This document shows positions 1 to 8,811 of a stretch of DNA of 64,000 nucleotides, piece by piece (the stretch's first letter is position 1; each line of letters starts with the position of its first letter). The notes under the pieces were generated by a model that did no database searches, was not told where the DNA came from, and saw only the letters and a list, made by a program, of their open reading frames with translations. The position numbers and the translations under genes are program-made. Source of the stretch: MFD01275-c22 sp963705885 (lineage in GTDB: Bacteria; Actinomycetota; Actinomycetes; JACCUZ01); NCBI GenBank assembly GCA_963705885.1, contig OY970120.1, positions 682,001-746,000 on the forward strand, given 5' to 3'.

Positions 1-293
1 AAGAGCGCCTCGTCGTCGTCGTACGACGTGAGGATCAGGGCTGCGGTGCCCGGCTCACGCGAGCGAATCTCGCGGCACACGTCGATGCCGGACCCGTCGG
101 GCAGTCGCGCGTCCAGCACCGCGACGTCGGGGCGCAGCGCGGGGATCCGTCGCGTCGCCTCGGCTGCGCTGCCCGACTCGCCGATCACCTCGATGTCCCC
201 CTCGCTCTCGAGGAGGTCGGTCAGCCCGCGCCGGACGACCTCGTGGTCGTCGAGCAGGTAGACCCGGATGGGTGTGGGCTCCGTCGTTGTCAT
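1..293 (-). CDS. devR: DevR/DosR-like response regulator (3' end cut by window edge)
   Basis: This is the N-terminal receiver domain of a NarL/FixJ-type response regulator. About 97 residues are visible, and the DNA-binding C-terminus lies beyond the left edge. The protein begins MTTTEPTPIRVYLLDDHEVV. It shows the acidic pair D15/D16, the phospho-acceptor D61 in VLDARLPDGSGI, and the conserved threonine in LILTSYDDDEA. The segments DDHEVVRRGL, LPDGSGI and LILTSY closely match mycobacterial DevR (DosR), the hypoxia/NO dormancy regulator. The gene starts nine bases after the stop of the CBS-domain gene, so the two probably share a transcript driven from the DosR-type box at 814-827. That would make the regulator autoregulated. 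The symbol rests on the visible half, the linked devS-like kinase and the operators. Confidence 0.85.
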   Translation of the reverse strand, partial: MTTTEPTPIRVYLLDDHEVVRRGLTDLLESEGDIEVIGESGSAAEATRRIPALRPDVAVLDARLPDGSGIDVCREIRSREPGTAALILTSYDDDEAL

Positions 294-302
294 AGGGCAG
301 TT

Positions 303-755
303 CTACCTCGCTGCGCCGCTGGGCGTGCGGGCGACGTCCGGCCGTCCGCCCGGTCCGGTGACCACCGTGCGCACCAGGTCGGAGCCGGTGAGCACGCCCA
401 TGACCCGGCCGTCATCGCCCACGACGGGCAGCGCGTCGATGCGGAGCTCCAGCATCAGGCGGGCGGCCTCCTGCACCGGGGTACCGCGGGTGACCGCGAC
501 CGTCCGCGTGCTCGCCGCCCGCATCAGCGCGCCGACCGTCCGCCGGTGCAGCCCGAGGGCGTCGCGGGCCCACTCGGAGACGACCGCCCGGTCGTCGAGC
601 ACCCCGACGACCACGTCCGACTCGTCGAGGACGACGAGGTGACGCAGGCCGGTGGCGAGGAAGCGGTCCATGGCACGCCACAGCGAGTCGTGGGTGCGAA
701 CGACGACGGGTGGCGACGACATGACGTCGCCGACGAGCAGCGTGGTGTCCGGCAT
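303..755 (-). CDS. CBS-domain pair protein
   Basis: A small soluble protein of about 150 residues made of two CBS repeats. The first covers about residues 5-65 (VGDVMSSPPVVVRTHDSL to VVGVLDDRAV). The second covers about 70-130 (TRTVAVTRGTPVQEAARLML to VMGVLTGSDLV). CBS pairs usually bind adenosine nucleotides and sense energy state; no catalytic domain is attached. A second start, GTG at 782, would add nine residues. I prefer ATG 755 because the CBS fold begins directly after it. The gene is first in a likely two-gene operon with the devR-like gene and lies behind a DosR-type box. Similar CBS proteins occur in the mycobacterial DosR regulon, which supports a dormancy role. Its ligand is unknown. 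Confidence 0.85.
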   Translation of the reverse strand: MPDTTLLVGDVMSSPPVVVRTHDSLWRAMDRFLATGLRHLVVLDESDVVVGVLDDRAVVSEWARDALGLHRRTVGALMRAASTRTVAVTRGTPVQEAARLMLELRIDALPVVGDDGRVMGVLTGSDLVRTVVTGPGGRPDVARTPSGAAR

Positions 756-813
756 GTCCTCGACGCTAGGCAGCGCGGCCACTCGCCGGACCTGTCATCC
801 GTCGGCTGCTCGC

Positions 814-827
814 GGGACCTTGGTCCT
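814..827. promoter_or_regulatory. DosR-type operator between CBS/devR and usp genes
   Basis: GGGACCTTGGTCCT, a near-perfect 6-2-6 palindrome. It matches the core of the mycobacterial DosR box (GGGAC-N4-GTCCC). It sits between the divergent CBS-devR pair and the universal stress gene, 83 bases before the latter's start codon, and could serve both. Confidence 0.75.
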
Positions 828-910
828 CTCTCGCCGAGGCCGGGGGCCCTGGGCCGGCTCTGTCCCCGACCGGTGTGCTGTGGGCAGGACATCGCCGCGA
901 GGAGGAGCAC

Positions 911-1792
911 ATGGCCAGCACCGTGGTCGTCGGGCACGACGGGTCGACCGGCTCGGACATGGCGCTGGGCTGGGCGCTCGACCTGGCCGAGCGGCGCCGG
1001 TTCTCGCTGCGCGTCGTGCGCGCCTTCGAACGGTCCATGCTCGGCATCGGCCTGGGCAGCGCGTACGTCCTGCAGGACCTGACCGAGCTGCGCTCCGGCG
1101 CCGAGGCCGAGCTCACCCTGGTGCGCGACCGTGCGCGCGCGGCCCACCCGGGTCTGGACATCGACGCCGAGCTGGTCGACGGCACCGCGGAACAGGTGCT
1201 GGTGCAGATCTCCGCGCGGACGGACACGCTGGTCCTGGGCTCGCACGGGGCGGGAGGCTTCTCGACGCTGGTCGCGGGCTCGACGACGATGTACGTCGCC
1301 ACACACGCCGACTGCGTGGTCGTCGCGGTGCCGAGCACGGCGCTCACCGGCGAGGCCCGCGGGGTGGTCGTGGGCGTCGACGGCTCCGCGGTGTCCGACG
1401 CCGCCATCGGCTACGCGTTCCGGCACGCCGGCGAGCTGGGAGCGCCGCTGACCGCCGTGCACGCCTGGTTCGAGCCGTTGACGAGCACGGTCATCGGATC
1501 AGCGCTGCCGCTGCGCACCGATCCCGTCGCCTACACCCGGGACCAGCAGATCCTGCTGGCCGAGTCGCTGGCCGGCTGGTCGGAGAAGTACCCGGACGTC
1601 GAGGTCCACCGTCGCGTCGTGCACGGCCACCCCGTGCGTGCCCTGGTGGAAGCCGCGGCCCGGGCACAGCTGCTGGTCGTCGGCTGCCGCGGGCACGGCA
1701 CCATGCGCAGCATCCTGCTCGGCTCGGTCAGCCACGGCGTGCTGCACCTGGCGACCAGCCCGGTGGCCGTCGTCCGCGAGCACAGGGGCTGA
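911..1792 (+). CDS. Tandem-domain universal stress protein (UspA family)
   Basis: A 293-residue protein with two consecutive Usp domains. The first is about residues 1-140, with VVVGHDGSTGSDMALGWA and the ATP-binding signature GSHGAGGFSTLVAGSTT. The second is about 150-293, with VVVGVDGSAVSDAA and GCRGHGTMRSILLGSVS. The G-x2-G-x9-G(S/T) signature is present in both, which suggests nucleotide binding. The start at ATG 911 is fixed by a strong Shine-Dalgarno GGAGGAG eight bases upstream. Double-domain Usp proteins are typical members of mycobacterial DosR regulons, and a DosR-type box lies upstream. A close paralogue is at 9015-9905. The role is inferred as survival of growth arrest; the biochemical activity is not known. 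Confidence 0.9.
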   Translation: MASTVVVGHDGSTGSDMALGWALDLAERRRFSLRVVRAFERSMLGIGLGSAYVLQDLTELRSGAEAELTLVRDRARAAHPGLDIDAELVDGTAEQVLVQISARTDTLVLGSHGAGGFSTLVAGSTTMYVATHADCVVVAVPSTALTGEARGVVVGVDGSAVSDAAIGYAFRHAGELGAPLTAVHAWFEPLTSTVIGSALPLRTDPVAYTRDQQILLAESLAGWSEKYPDVEVHRRVVHGHPVRALVEAAARAQLLVVGCRGHGTMRSILLGSVSHGVLHLATSPVAVVREHRG

Positions 1793-1803
1793 GCCGCGCC
1801 CGC

Positions 1804-3543
1804 TCACCGCAACGGCACGGACCAGTGCAGCCCGGTGCCGCCCTCGGGGCGCCGGCGCACCTCGCAGGTCCCCCCGAGCCCCTCGGCGCGCTGGCGCATG
1901 TTGGCGATGCCGCTGGTGGCCGCGCCGTCCTCGATGCCGACCCCGTCGTCGGTCACCGACAGCGTCACCTCGGTTCCCACCTGGAGCGTGATGTCGACGG
2001 ACCGGGCCTTCGCGTGCCGCGCGGCGTTGGACAGCCCCTCGCGGAGCACGGCCAGCAGGTGCGAGCGGACCTCGTCCGGCACCGCGCTGTCCACGGGCCC
2101 CTGGGTGTCCAGGCCCGGGCGGAAGCCCAGCATCACCGACTGCTCGTCGATGATGCGCACCAGCTCGGTGCGCAGCTCGACGAGGCTCCCCCGCCCCGAG
2201 CCGAGCTCGAAGATGCTCCGGCGGATGTCCTTGATCGTGTGGTCGATGTCGTCGACGGCGGTCGTGATGCGCTCCGACACCTCAGGCCGCACCGCCAGCC
2301 GTGACGCGTTCTCCAGCGTCAGCCCGATCGCGAACAGCCGCTGGATGACCAGGTCGTGCAGGTCGCGGCCGATGCGGTCGCGGTCCTCGAAGACGGCGAG
2401 CCGCGCCCGGTCCTCGCGCGCGCTCGCCACCTGCAGCGCGAGGGCCGCCTGCTCGGCGAAGGCCACCGGCAGCGCGACATCGGTGTCCAGGAAGGCCTGC
2501 TCACGGTCCCGGGTCCAGGCCAGGCTGAGCACACCGGTGACGGCACCCTCGGCGCACAGCGGCAGCGCGACCAGCGGTCCGTCGCCGGGCCATGTGACCG
2601 GCGTCCCCGGGCCCCCTCCCGCGGCGAGGTCGACGGCGACGTCCTTGACGACGACGCGCTCCCCGGACGCGAGCACGTCGGCGACGACACCACCGTCCGC
2701 GGGCCAGCCGGCGCCCACGAGGTCGCTCTCGTCCCCGCCCGAGACCACCCGGACCTCCAGCGCACCCGTCGTCTCCCGGCGCAGCACCACGGTCGCGAGG
2801 TCCGCGTCGGCGGCCTCGCGCGCCCGGTCGACCACGAGCTGCAGCGCCTCCTCGCGGGTCACCTCGCCGAGCAGGGCGGCGGTGATCTCGGCGGCGGCCT
2901 CCAGCCAGCGCTGCCGCCGCGCGGCCTCCTCGTACAGCCGGGCGTTCTCGATGACCACGCCGGCGGCCGCGGCGAGGGCCACCACGATCTCCTGGTCCTC
3001 GACCGTGAACGACGCCCCCCCGCGCTTCTCCGTGAGATAGAGGTTGCCGAACACCCGTCCCCTGATCCTGATCGGGACGCCGAGGAAGCTGCCCATCGGC
3101 GGGTGGTTCGGCGGGAAGCCGTACGACGACGGGTGGCTGCCGATCGAGTCGAGGCGCACCGGCTCGGGCTCGTCGATGATCAGGCCGAGCAGCCCGTGCC
3201 CGCGGGGCAGGTCACCGATGTCGTCGCGCTGCTCCTGGGTCAGGCCGTGGGTCACGAACTCGCGCAGCCGGCGGTCGTCGGTCGACCCCGCCACGGCCAG
3301 CACGCCCAGCGCGCCGTAGCGCGCGCCCACCAGCTCGCTGGCGGTGGTGACGATGCGCTGCAGCACGCTGTCCAGCGACAGGTCCCCCGCCATCGAGACG
3401 ACCGCGTCGAGGAGCCGTCGCAGCCGGTCCTGAGCGTCGAGCACCTCGCCGACCCGCTCGAGCAGCTCCCCGAGCAGCTCGTCGAGCCGGGCCCGGGCCA
3501 GCGGGTTCAGCCCCGCCGACGGGCCCGCGTCGTCCATGGTCAT
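1804..3543 (-). CDS. devS: DevS/DosT-like GAF sensor histidine kinase
   Basis: A 579-residue cytosolic histidine kinase, almost the same length as mycobacterial DevS (578). Order: GAF-A about residues 50-205, GAF-B about 215-375, dimerisation/phosphorylation domain from about 380 with H396 in IGRDLHDLVIQRLFAIG, then a HATPase domain with the N box around N506 (REGLSNAARH) and the G box TDDGVGIEDG. GAF-A contains YGFPPNHPPM. H147 in this motif aligns with the proximal haem ligand H149 of DevS, so the protein probably binds haem and senses O2, NO or CO. ATG 3543 is preceded by GGAGGA at good spacing. The DosR-type box at 3617-3630 lies upstream. The cognate regulator is presumably the devR-like gene at 1-293, from which it is separated by the usp gene. 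Confidence 0.92.
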   Translation of the reverse strand: MTMDDAGPSAGLNPLARARLDELLGELLERVGEVLDAQDRLRRLLDAVVSMAGDLSLDSVLQRIVTTASELVGARYGALGVLAVAGSTDDRRLREFVTHGLTQEQRDDIGDLPRGHGLLGLIIDEPEPVRLDSIGSHPSSYGFPPNHPPMGSFLGVPIRIRGRVFGNLYLTEKRGGASFTVEDQEIVVALAAAAGVVIENARLYEEAARRQRWLEAAAEITAALLGEVTREEALQLVVDRAREAADADLATVVLRRETTGALEVRVVSGGDESDLVGAGWPADGGVVADVLASGERVVVKDVAVDLAAGGGPGTPVTWPGDGPLVALPLCAEGAVTGVLSLAWTRDREQAFLDTDVALPVAFAEQAALALQVASAREDRARLAVFEDRDRIGRDLHDLVIQRLFAIGLTLENASRLAVRPEVSERITTAVDDIDHTIKDIRRSIFELGSGRGSLVELRTELVRIIDEQSVMLGFRPGLDTQGPVDSAVPDEVRSHLLAVLREGLSNAARHAKARSVDITLQVGTEVTLSVTDDGVGIEDGAATSGIANMRQRAEGLGGTCEVRRRPEGGTGLHWSVPLR

Positions 3544-3616
3544 CGATCCTCCACAGCGCCGCGCCATGGCCGGCCGACGGCCCGCCCAGCCTAGGGCTCC
3601 GACGGGGCGAGAACAC

Positions 3617-3630
3617 GTGACCTTGGTCCC
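3617..3630. promoter_or_regulatory. DosR-type operator between devS-like and phosphoketolase genes
   Basis: GTGACCTTGGTCCC, one mismatch from GGGACCTTGGTCCC. It is centred between the divergent devS-like gene (start 3543) and the phosphoketolase gene (start 3695), 64 bases before the latter. Confidence 0.72.
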
Positions 3631-3694
3631 GGGCGCCACGGGCGCGGGTCCGGGCATGCTGGACGCCGGACCGAAGACGACACGGAGGACTGCC

Positions 3695-6055
3695 ATGACC
3701 CTGGAAGCGAAGGTCCTGACCGACGTCGACGCGTGGTGGCGCGCGGCGAACTACCTGTCGGTCGGCCAGATCTACCTGCTGGACAACCCGCTGCTGCAGG
3801 AACCGCTGCGCCCGGAGCACATCAAGCCGCGGCTGCTCGGTCACTGGGGCACGACACCGGGCCTGAACTTCCTGTACGCCCACCTCAACCGGGTCATCGT
3901 CGACCGCGACGTCGACATGATCTACGTGACCGGGCCCGGTCACGGCGGGCCCGGGCTGGTCGCCAACGCCTACCTCGAGGGGACCTACGCCGAGACCTAC
4001 CCCGCGGTTCGCGAGGACACGGACGGGCTGCGGGCGCTCTTCCGGCAGTTCTCGTTCCCCGGCGGCATCCCGAGCCACGTCGCCCCCGAGACGCCGGGCT
4101 CCATCCACGAGGGCGGCGAGCTCGGCTACGCCCTGGCGCACGCCTACGGCGCGGCGCTGGACAACCCGGACCTGGTGGTGGCCTGCGTCATCGGCGACGG
4201 CGAGGCCGAGACCGGGCCCCTGGCCGCGAGCTGGCACTCCAACAAGCTGCTGAACCCGGCCCGCGACGGTGCGGTGCTGCCGATCCTGCACCTCAACGGG
4301 TACAAGATCGCCAGCCCGACGCTGCTCGCCCGCATCCCGCGGGAGGAGCTCGAGTCCCTGCTGCGCGGCTACGGGCACGAGCCGTTCTTCGTCGAGGGCG
4401 ACGACCCCGAGGTCATGCACGAGCAGATGGCCGCCACGTTCGACGAGGTCTTCGACCGCATCGCCGCGATCAAGGCCGCAGCGCGCGCCGGCGACATGTC
4501 GCGGCCGCCGTGGCCCGTCGTCGTCCTCCGGACGCCGAAGGGCTGGACGGGACCCCGCGTGGTCGACGGCCAGCAGGTCGAGGGGACGTGGCGCTCCCAC
4601 CAGGTGCCGCTGACCGACACCCGGCACGACGACGGCCACCGCGCGCAGCTCGAGCAGTGGATGCGCGGCTACCGGCCCGAGGAGCTCTTCGACGGCGACG
4701 GCCGCCTGGTCGAGCACCTGCGGTCCCTGTCGCCACGGGGGGACCGGCGCATGAGCGCCAACCCGCACACCAACGGCGGCACGCTGCTGCGGGACCTCGC
4801 GCTGCCCGACTTCCGCGACTACGCCGCCGACCCCGGGGTCCGAGGCAGCACGGAGTCCGAGCCCACCCGGGTGCTCGGGGAGCTCGTCCGCGACGTGGTG
4901 AGGGCGAACCCCGAGACGTTCCGGGTCGTCGGACCGGACGAGACCGCGTCGAACCGGCTGTCCGCGGTCTTCGAGGCGACCGACCGGGTCTGGATGGGCG
5001 AGCGCCTCGACAGCGACGACCACCTCTCTCCGGACGGCCGGGTGATGGAGGTGCTCAGCGAGCACCTGTGCCAGGGGTGGCTCGAGGGCTACCTGCTGAC
5101 CGGCCGGCACGGGCTGTTCAGCTGCTACGAGGCGTTCATCCACGTCGTCGACTCGATGTTCAACCAGCACGCCAAGTGGCTCAAGGTCACGCGGGACATC
5201 CCCTGGCGGCGGCCCCTGGCGTCGCTCAACTACCTGCTCACCTCGCACGTGTGGCGCCAGGACCACAACGGCTTCTCGCACCAGGACCCCGGCTTCATCG
5301 ACCACGTGGTCAACAAGAAGTCCGAGATCATCCGGGTCTACCTGCCGCCGGACACCAACTGCCTGCTGTCCGTCGCCGACCACTGCCTGCGCAGCCGCGA
5401 CTACGTCAACGTGGTCGTCGCCGGCAAGCAGCCGACTCCGAACTGGCTGTCGATGGAGGAGGCCGTGCTGCACTGCACGCGCGGGGTGGGCATCTGGGAG
5501 TGGGCCGGGCACCGGGACGACGGCGACCCCGACGTCGTGCTCGGCTGCGCGGGCGACGTCCCCACGATCGAGACGCTCGCCGCGGCCAAGCTGCTGCGGC
5601 GGCACCTGCCGGAGCTGAAGGTCCGCGTGGTCAACGTCGTGGACCTCATGCGTCTGCAAGACGAGCGGGAGCACCCGCACGGCCTGTCCGACCGCGAGTT
5701 CGACACGCTGTTCACGACCGACAAGCCCATCGTGTTCGCCTACCACGGCTACCCGTGGCTGATCCACCGGTTGACGTACCGCCGGACCAACCACGACAAC
5801 CTGCACGTGCGCGGCTACAAGGAGGAGGGCACGACCACGACGCCGTTCGACATGGTGATGCTCAACGACCTGGACCGCTACCACCTGGTCATCGACGTCA
5901 TCGACCGCGTGCCGTCCCTGGGCTCCCGGGCCGCGGCGTTGCGACAGGAGATGGTCGACGAGCGGCTGCGCCACCGCGCGTACACCCGCGAGCACGGCGA
6001 GGACGACCCGGACGTGCGGCACTGGCGCTGGGCCGACGACGACGTGACCGCCTGA
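3695..6055 (+). CDS. xfp: Phosphoketolase (xylulose-5-P/fructose-6-P)
   Basis: A thiamine-diphosphate enzyme of 786 residues, the usual length for the family. It cleaves xylulose 5-phosphate or fructose 6-phosphate with phosphate to give acetyl phosphate and a shorter sugar phosphate. Visible family features are TGPGHGGPGLVANAYLEGTY, the ThDP/Mg motif GDGEAETGPLAASWHSNKLL, and the C-terminal region MVMLNDLDRYHLVIDVIDRV. ATG 3695 is chosen because GGAGG lies eight bases before it and the family N-terminus (WWRAANYLSVGQIYL) begins directly after. The acetate kinase gene follows after ten bases, so acetyl phosphate can be turned into ATP and acetate without respiration. The DosR-type box upstream suggests induction under low oxygen. 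Confidence 0.96.
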   Translation: MTLEAKVLTDVDAWWRAANYLSVGQIYLLDNPLLQEPLRPEHIKPRLLGHWGTTPGLNFLYAHLNRVIVDRDVDMIYVTGPGHGGPGLVANAYLEGTYAETYPAVREDTDGLRALFRQFSFPGGIPSHVAPETPGSIHEGGELGYALAHAYGAALDNPDLVVACVIGDGEAETGPLAASWHSNKLLNPARDGAVLPILHLNGYKIASPTLLARIPREELESLLRGYGHEPFFVEGDDPEVMHEQMAATFDEVFDRIAAIKAAARAGDMSRPPWPVVVLRTPKGWTGPRVVDGQQVEGTWRSHQVPLTDTRHDDGHRAQLEQWMRGYRPEELFDGDGRLVEHLRSLSPRGDRRMSANPHTNGGTLLRDLALPDFRDYAADPGVRGSTESEPTRVLGELVRDVVRANPETFRVVGPDETASNRLSAVFEATDRVWMGERLDSDDHLSPDGRVMEVLSEHLCQGWLEGYLLTGRHGLFSCYEAFIHVVDSMFNQHAKWLKVTRDIPWRRPLASLNYLLTSHVWRQDHNGFSHQDPGFIDHVVNKKSEIIRVYLPPDTNCLLSVADHCLRSRDYVNVVVAGKQPTPNWLSMEEAVLHCTRGVGIWEWAGHRDDGDPDVVLGCAGDVPTIETLAAAKLLRRHLPELKVRVVNVVDLMRLQDEREHPHGLSDREFDTLFTTDKPIVFAYHGYPWLIHRLTYRRTNHDNLHVRGYKEEGTTTTPFDMVMLNDLDRYHLVIDVIDRVPSLGSRAAALRQEMVDERLRHRAYTREHGEDDPDVRHWRWADDDVTA

Positions 6056-6065
6056 CGCGGGCCGC

Positions 6066-7139
6066 ATGCGGGTCCTCACGGTCAACACGGGGTCGAGCAC
6101 CGTCAAGCTGCGCGTGCTCGACGCCGGCGACGACGTCGTGGTGTCGGCCGACCCCTCGGCGAGCGAGGTCGGCCCCGCCGTCGCGACGCTGCTCGCCGAC
6201 CAGGAGGTCGACGCGGTCGGGCACCGGGTGGTGCACGGCGGTCCGCGGCACGTGCGCCCGACCCTGATCGAGGATGCCCTCCTCGACGACCTGCGCGCGG
6301 TGGTGCAGCTCGCACCCCTCCACCAGCCCGCCGCGCTCGACGCCATCGACGCCGTCCGCCGCGCGGCCCCGGACGTCCCGGCCGTCGCCTGCTTCGACAC
6401 GGCCTTCCACGCGGGGATGCCGGAGGCGGCACGGACCTACGCGCTGCCCGCCGCCTGGCGCGACCGGCACGGCCTGCGGCGGTACGGGTTCCACGGCCTC
6501 TCGTACGCGTGGGCGAGCCGCCGCGCCGCGAGCATGGTGGGTCGCGACGACCTCCGCCTGGTCGTGGCCCACCTGGGATCCGGTGCGTCGCTGGCAGCGA
6601 TCCGCGGGGGCCGGTCGGTCGACACGACGATGGGGTTCACCCCGCTCGACGGTCTGGTGATGGCCACGCGCGCGGGGACGGTGGACCCCGGCCTGGTGCT
6701 GTGGCTCGTCGAGCACGGCGGCCTGACCGCGCGCGAGGTGCTGCAGGGGCTCGACCGCGAGAGCGGCCTGCTGGGCCTGGCGGGCAGCAAGGACATGCGC
6801 GAGGTCCTGGAGCGGGAGGCGGCGGGTGACCCTGCCGCCGGGCTGGCCGTGGAGGTCTACCTGCACCGGCTGGCCGGCAGCGTGGCCACGATGGCCGCAT
6901 CGCTCGGCGGTCTGGACGCGCTGGCCTTCACCGGCGGTGTGGGGGAGCGGGCTGGCGAGGTCCGCCGCCGGGGGGTGGAGCGGCTCGCCTTCCTCGGCCT
7001 CCGTCTCGACCCCGGCCGCAACGCCGCCGTCGAGGGGGACGCCGACGTGACGGTCGAGGGCGCCACCGCGCGCACCCTCGTGGTCGCGTCGAGGGAGGAC
7101 GTCGAGATCGCCCGCGGCACCCGCGCGGCCCTCTCCTGA
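6066..7139 (+). CDS. ackA: Acetate kinase
   Basis: A 357-residue kinase that interconverts acetyl phosphate plus ADP with acetate plus ATP. Family motifs are the N-terminal NTGSSTVKLRVLD, VGHRVVHGG, CFDTAFHAGMP, RRYGFHGLSYAW, AHLGSGASLAAIRGGRSVDT, and the C-terminal FTGGVGERAGEVRRR. It is about 40 residues shorter than typical AckA, mostly in surface segments. The catalytic and substrate motifs are all present, so it should be active. It lies ten bases after the phosphoketolase gene and is almost certainly cotranscribed. Together they form a two-step ATP-yielding module under the DosR-type promoter. Confidence 0.94.
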   Translation: MRVLTVNTGSSTVKLRVLDAGDDVVVSADPSASEVGPAVATLLADQEVDAVGHRVVHGGPRHVRPTLIEDALLDDLRAVVQLAPLHQPAALDAIDAVRRAAPDVPAVACFDTAFHAGMPEAARTYALPAAWRDRHGLRRYGFHGLSYAWASRRAASMVGRDDLRLVVAHLGSGASLAAIRGGRSVDTTMGFTPLDGLVMATRAGTVDPGLVLWLVEHGGLTAREVLQGLDRESGLLGLAGSKDMREVLEREAAGDPAAGLAVEVYLHRLAGSVATMAASLGGLDALAFTGGVGERAGEVRRRGVERLAFLGLRLDPGRNAAVEGDADVTVEGATARTLVVASREDVEIARGTRAALS

Positions 7140-7168
7140 CCGACGGCTGACCGACGGCCCTCACGCGA

Positions 7169-7182
7169 CGGGCCTTGTCCCC
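7169..7182. promoter_or_regulatory. Weak DosR-type operator candidate before flavodoxin gene
   Basis: CGGGCCTTGTCCCC. It keeps the central CCTTG but matches the GGGACCTTGGTCCC consensus at only ten of fourteen positions. Its distance to the start codon (56 bases) fits the other sites, so it is listed as a degenerate candidate. Confidence 0.3.
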
Positions 7183-7238
7183 TGCCTCGCGGTCTCTGCC
7201 CGTCGCGATGATCGAGGCGTGGAGAGGGAGGTGGACCG

Positions 7239-7760
7239 ATGAGAGTCCTGGTGACCTACGCGAGCCGACACGGCGCGACAGCAGACATCGCCGAGGTGAT
7301 CGCCGGCGTCCTGACCGAGGAGCGCGGCCGCGACCGGGCCCGGCGCGTCGAGGTGGTGCCGGTCGAGGAGGTCGAGGACGTCGCAGGCTACGACGCGGTG
7401 CTCCTCGGCAGCGCGGTCTACATGGGGCGCTGGACCAAGCCCGCCCGCGCGTTCGTCCGCCGGAACCTGGCCGCGCTGCGGGCCCGCCCGGTCTGGCTGT
7501 TCAGCAGCGGGCCCGTGGGTGACGACCCGGAGCCGGATCAGGAGACCGGGGACACCGAGAAGCTGGCAGACCTCGTCGGTGCCCGAGGCAGTGGCACGTT
7601 CGGCGGGCGGCTGCGGAGGACCGATCTCGGCCTCCGGGAGAAGGCGGTCGTCCGCATGGTGCACGCCGCCGACGGCGACCACCGCGACTGGGCGGAGATC
7701 CGCACCTGGGCGGACGAGGTGGCGGACGCGCTGGACGCCGTCGACGCCACCTCGCCGTGA
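7239..7760 (+). CDS. Flavodoxin-domain protein (HemG-like)
   Basis: A 173-residue protein with a flavodoxin fold. The N-terminal VLVTYASRHGATADIAEVIA is the FMN phosphate-binding loop. GYDAVLLGSAVYMGRWTKPARAFVRRN is the second FMN loop in the style of HemG/menaquinone-dependent protoporphyrinogen oxidase. LFSSGPVGDD follows. It probably carries FMN and acts in electron transfer or as a quinone-linked oxidase; the partner is not evident. The start is supported by GGGAGG about eight bases before ATG 7239. It lies within the dormancy island and ends four bases before the stop of the convergent alcohol dehydrogenase gene. Only a weak DosR-type site precedes it. Confidence 0.82.
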   Translation: MRVLVTYASRHGATADIAEVIAGVLTEERGRDRARRVEVVPVEEVEDVAGYDAVLLGSAVYMGRWTKPARAFVRRNLAALRARPVWLFSSGPVGDDPEPDQETGDTEKLADLVGARGSGTFGGRLRRTDLGLREKAVVRMVHAADGDHRDWAEIRTWADEVADALDAVDATSP

Positions 7761-7764
7761 GCAG

Positions 7765-8811
7765 TCACCTCGTCATGAGCACCTTGAGGGCTCCGGTGTC
7801 CGACGCGGCGGCGAACACGTCGTAGGCCCGCATCATGTCGACCAGTCCGTAGGTCTGCGTGACGATGGGCGACGGGTCGAGCTGGTGGCGCTCGACCAGC
7901 CCGAGCAGCCGCGGTGTGCTCGACGTGTCCACGAGGCCGGTCGTGATCGTCACGTCCTTGATCCACAGGCTCTCGAGGTGCAGCGTCGCCGGCGCTCCAT
8001 GCACGCCGATGTTGGCCACGTGGCCGCCGGGGCGCACGAGGCGGGTGCACAGCTCGAAGGTGCCGGGCAGGCCGACCGCCTCCATCACGACGTCGGCCCC
8101 GAGGCCCCCCGTGAGGTCCTCGACGAGGGTCACGACGTCGTCGTCGCCACCCGTGTTGGCGACGACGACGTCGGCACCGAGACGCTTGGCGGCGTCGAGC
8201 CGGCTCGTGACCGGGTCGACGACGATGACGTGTGCCGGCGTGAACAGCCGGGACGCCAGGACCGCGGCCAGGCCGATCGGGCCCGCACCGACGACGACCA
8301 CGGTGTCGCCGGGCCGCACACCGCCCGCGAGCACACCGACCTCGAAGCTCGTCGGCAGGATGTCGGCCAGCATCACGGCGGACTCGGCGGGCAGTGAGTC
8401 CGGGATGCGGTGGAGCGACATGTCCGCGAACGGGACCCGGGCGTACTCCGCCTGCACCCCGTCGACCAGGTGGCCGAGGACCCAGCCCCCGCCGCCCCGG
8501 CACTGGCCGTAGCGACCCTCGCGGCAGAAGGCACACGCGCCGCAGGCGCTGATGCACGACACCAGGACGCGGTCGCCCGGCGTCACGCCGCGGACCGCGC
8601 TCCCGACCGCCTCCACCGTGCCCACCGCCTCGTGCCCGAGGACCCGCCCCGGCGTCACCTCGGGCACGTCCCCCTTGAGGATGTGCAGGTCGGTGCCGCA
8701 GATGGTCACCGCATCGATGCCGACGATCGCATCGGTGTCGTCCTGGATGACGGGGTCCGGGACCTCGTCCCAGGACTTCTGCCCGACCCCGTGGTAGACC
8801 AGCGCGCGCAT
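7765..8811 (-). CDS. Zinc-dependent alcohol dehydrogenase
   Basis: A 348-residue medium-chain dehydrogenase/reductase. The catalytic zinc site is shown by ICGTDLHILKGDVP and GRVLGHEAVG. The structural zinc lobe has four cysteines in CISACGACAFCREGRYGQC. The NAD(P) Rossmann loop is VVVGAGPIGLAAV. The protein is related to threonine/sorbitol and NAD-dependent alcohol dehydrogenases, and the substrate cannot be read from sequence. ATG 8811 has GGAGGAACC directly upstream. The DosR-type box at 8918-8931 sits between it and the divergent usp gene. Under fermentation it could recycle NADH by reducing aldehydes. Confidence 0.88.
   Translation of the reverse strand: MRALVYHGVGQKSWDEVPDPVIQDDTDAIVGIDAVTICGTDLHILKGDVPEVTPGRVLGHEAVGTVEAVGSAVRGVTPGDRVLVSCISACGACAFCREGRYGQCRGGGGWVLGHLVDGVQAEYARVPFADMSLHRIPDSLPAESAVMLADILPTSFEVGVLAGGVRPGDTVVVVGAGPIGLAAVLASRLFTPAHVIVVDPVTSRLDAAKRLGADVVVANTGGDDDVVTLVEDLTGGLGADVVMEAVGLPGTFELCTRLVRPGGHVANIGVHGAPATLHLESLWIKDVTITTGLVDTSSTPRLLGLVERHQLDPSPIVTQTYGLVDMMRAYDVFAAASDTGALKVLMTR

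Noticed and set aside
3212..6400. A 1062-residue open frame on the minus strand opposite phosphoketolase
   Set aside because: Composition is that of antisense high-GC DNA, and the opposite strand encodes complete phosphoketolase and acetate kinase.
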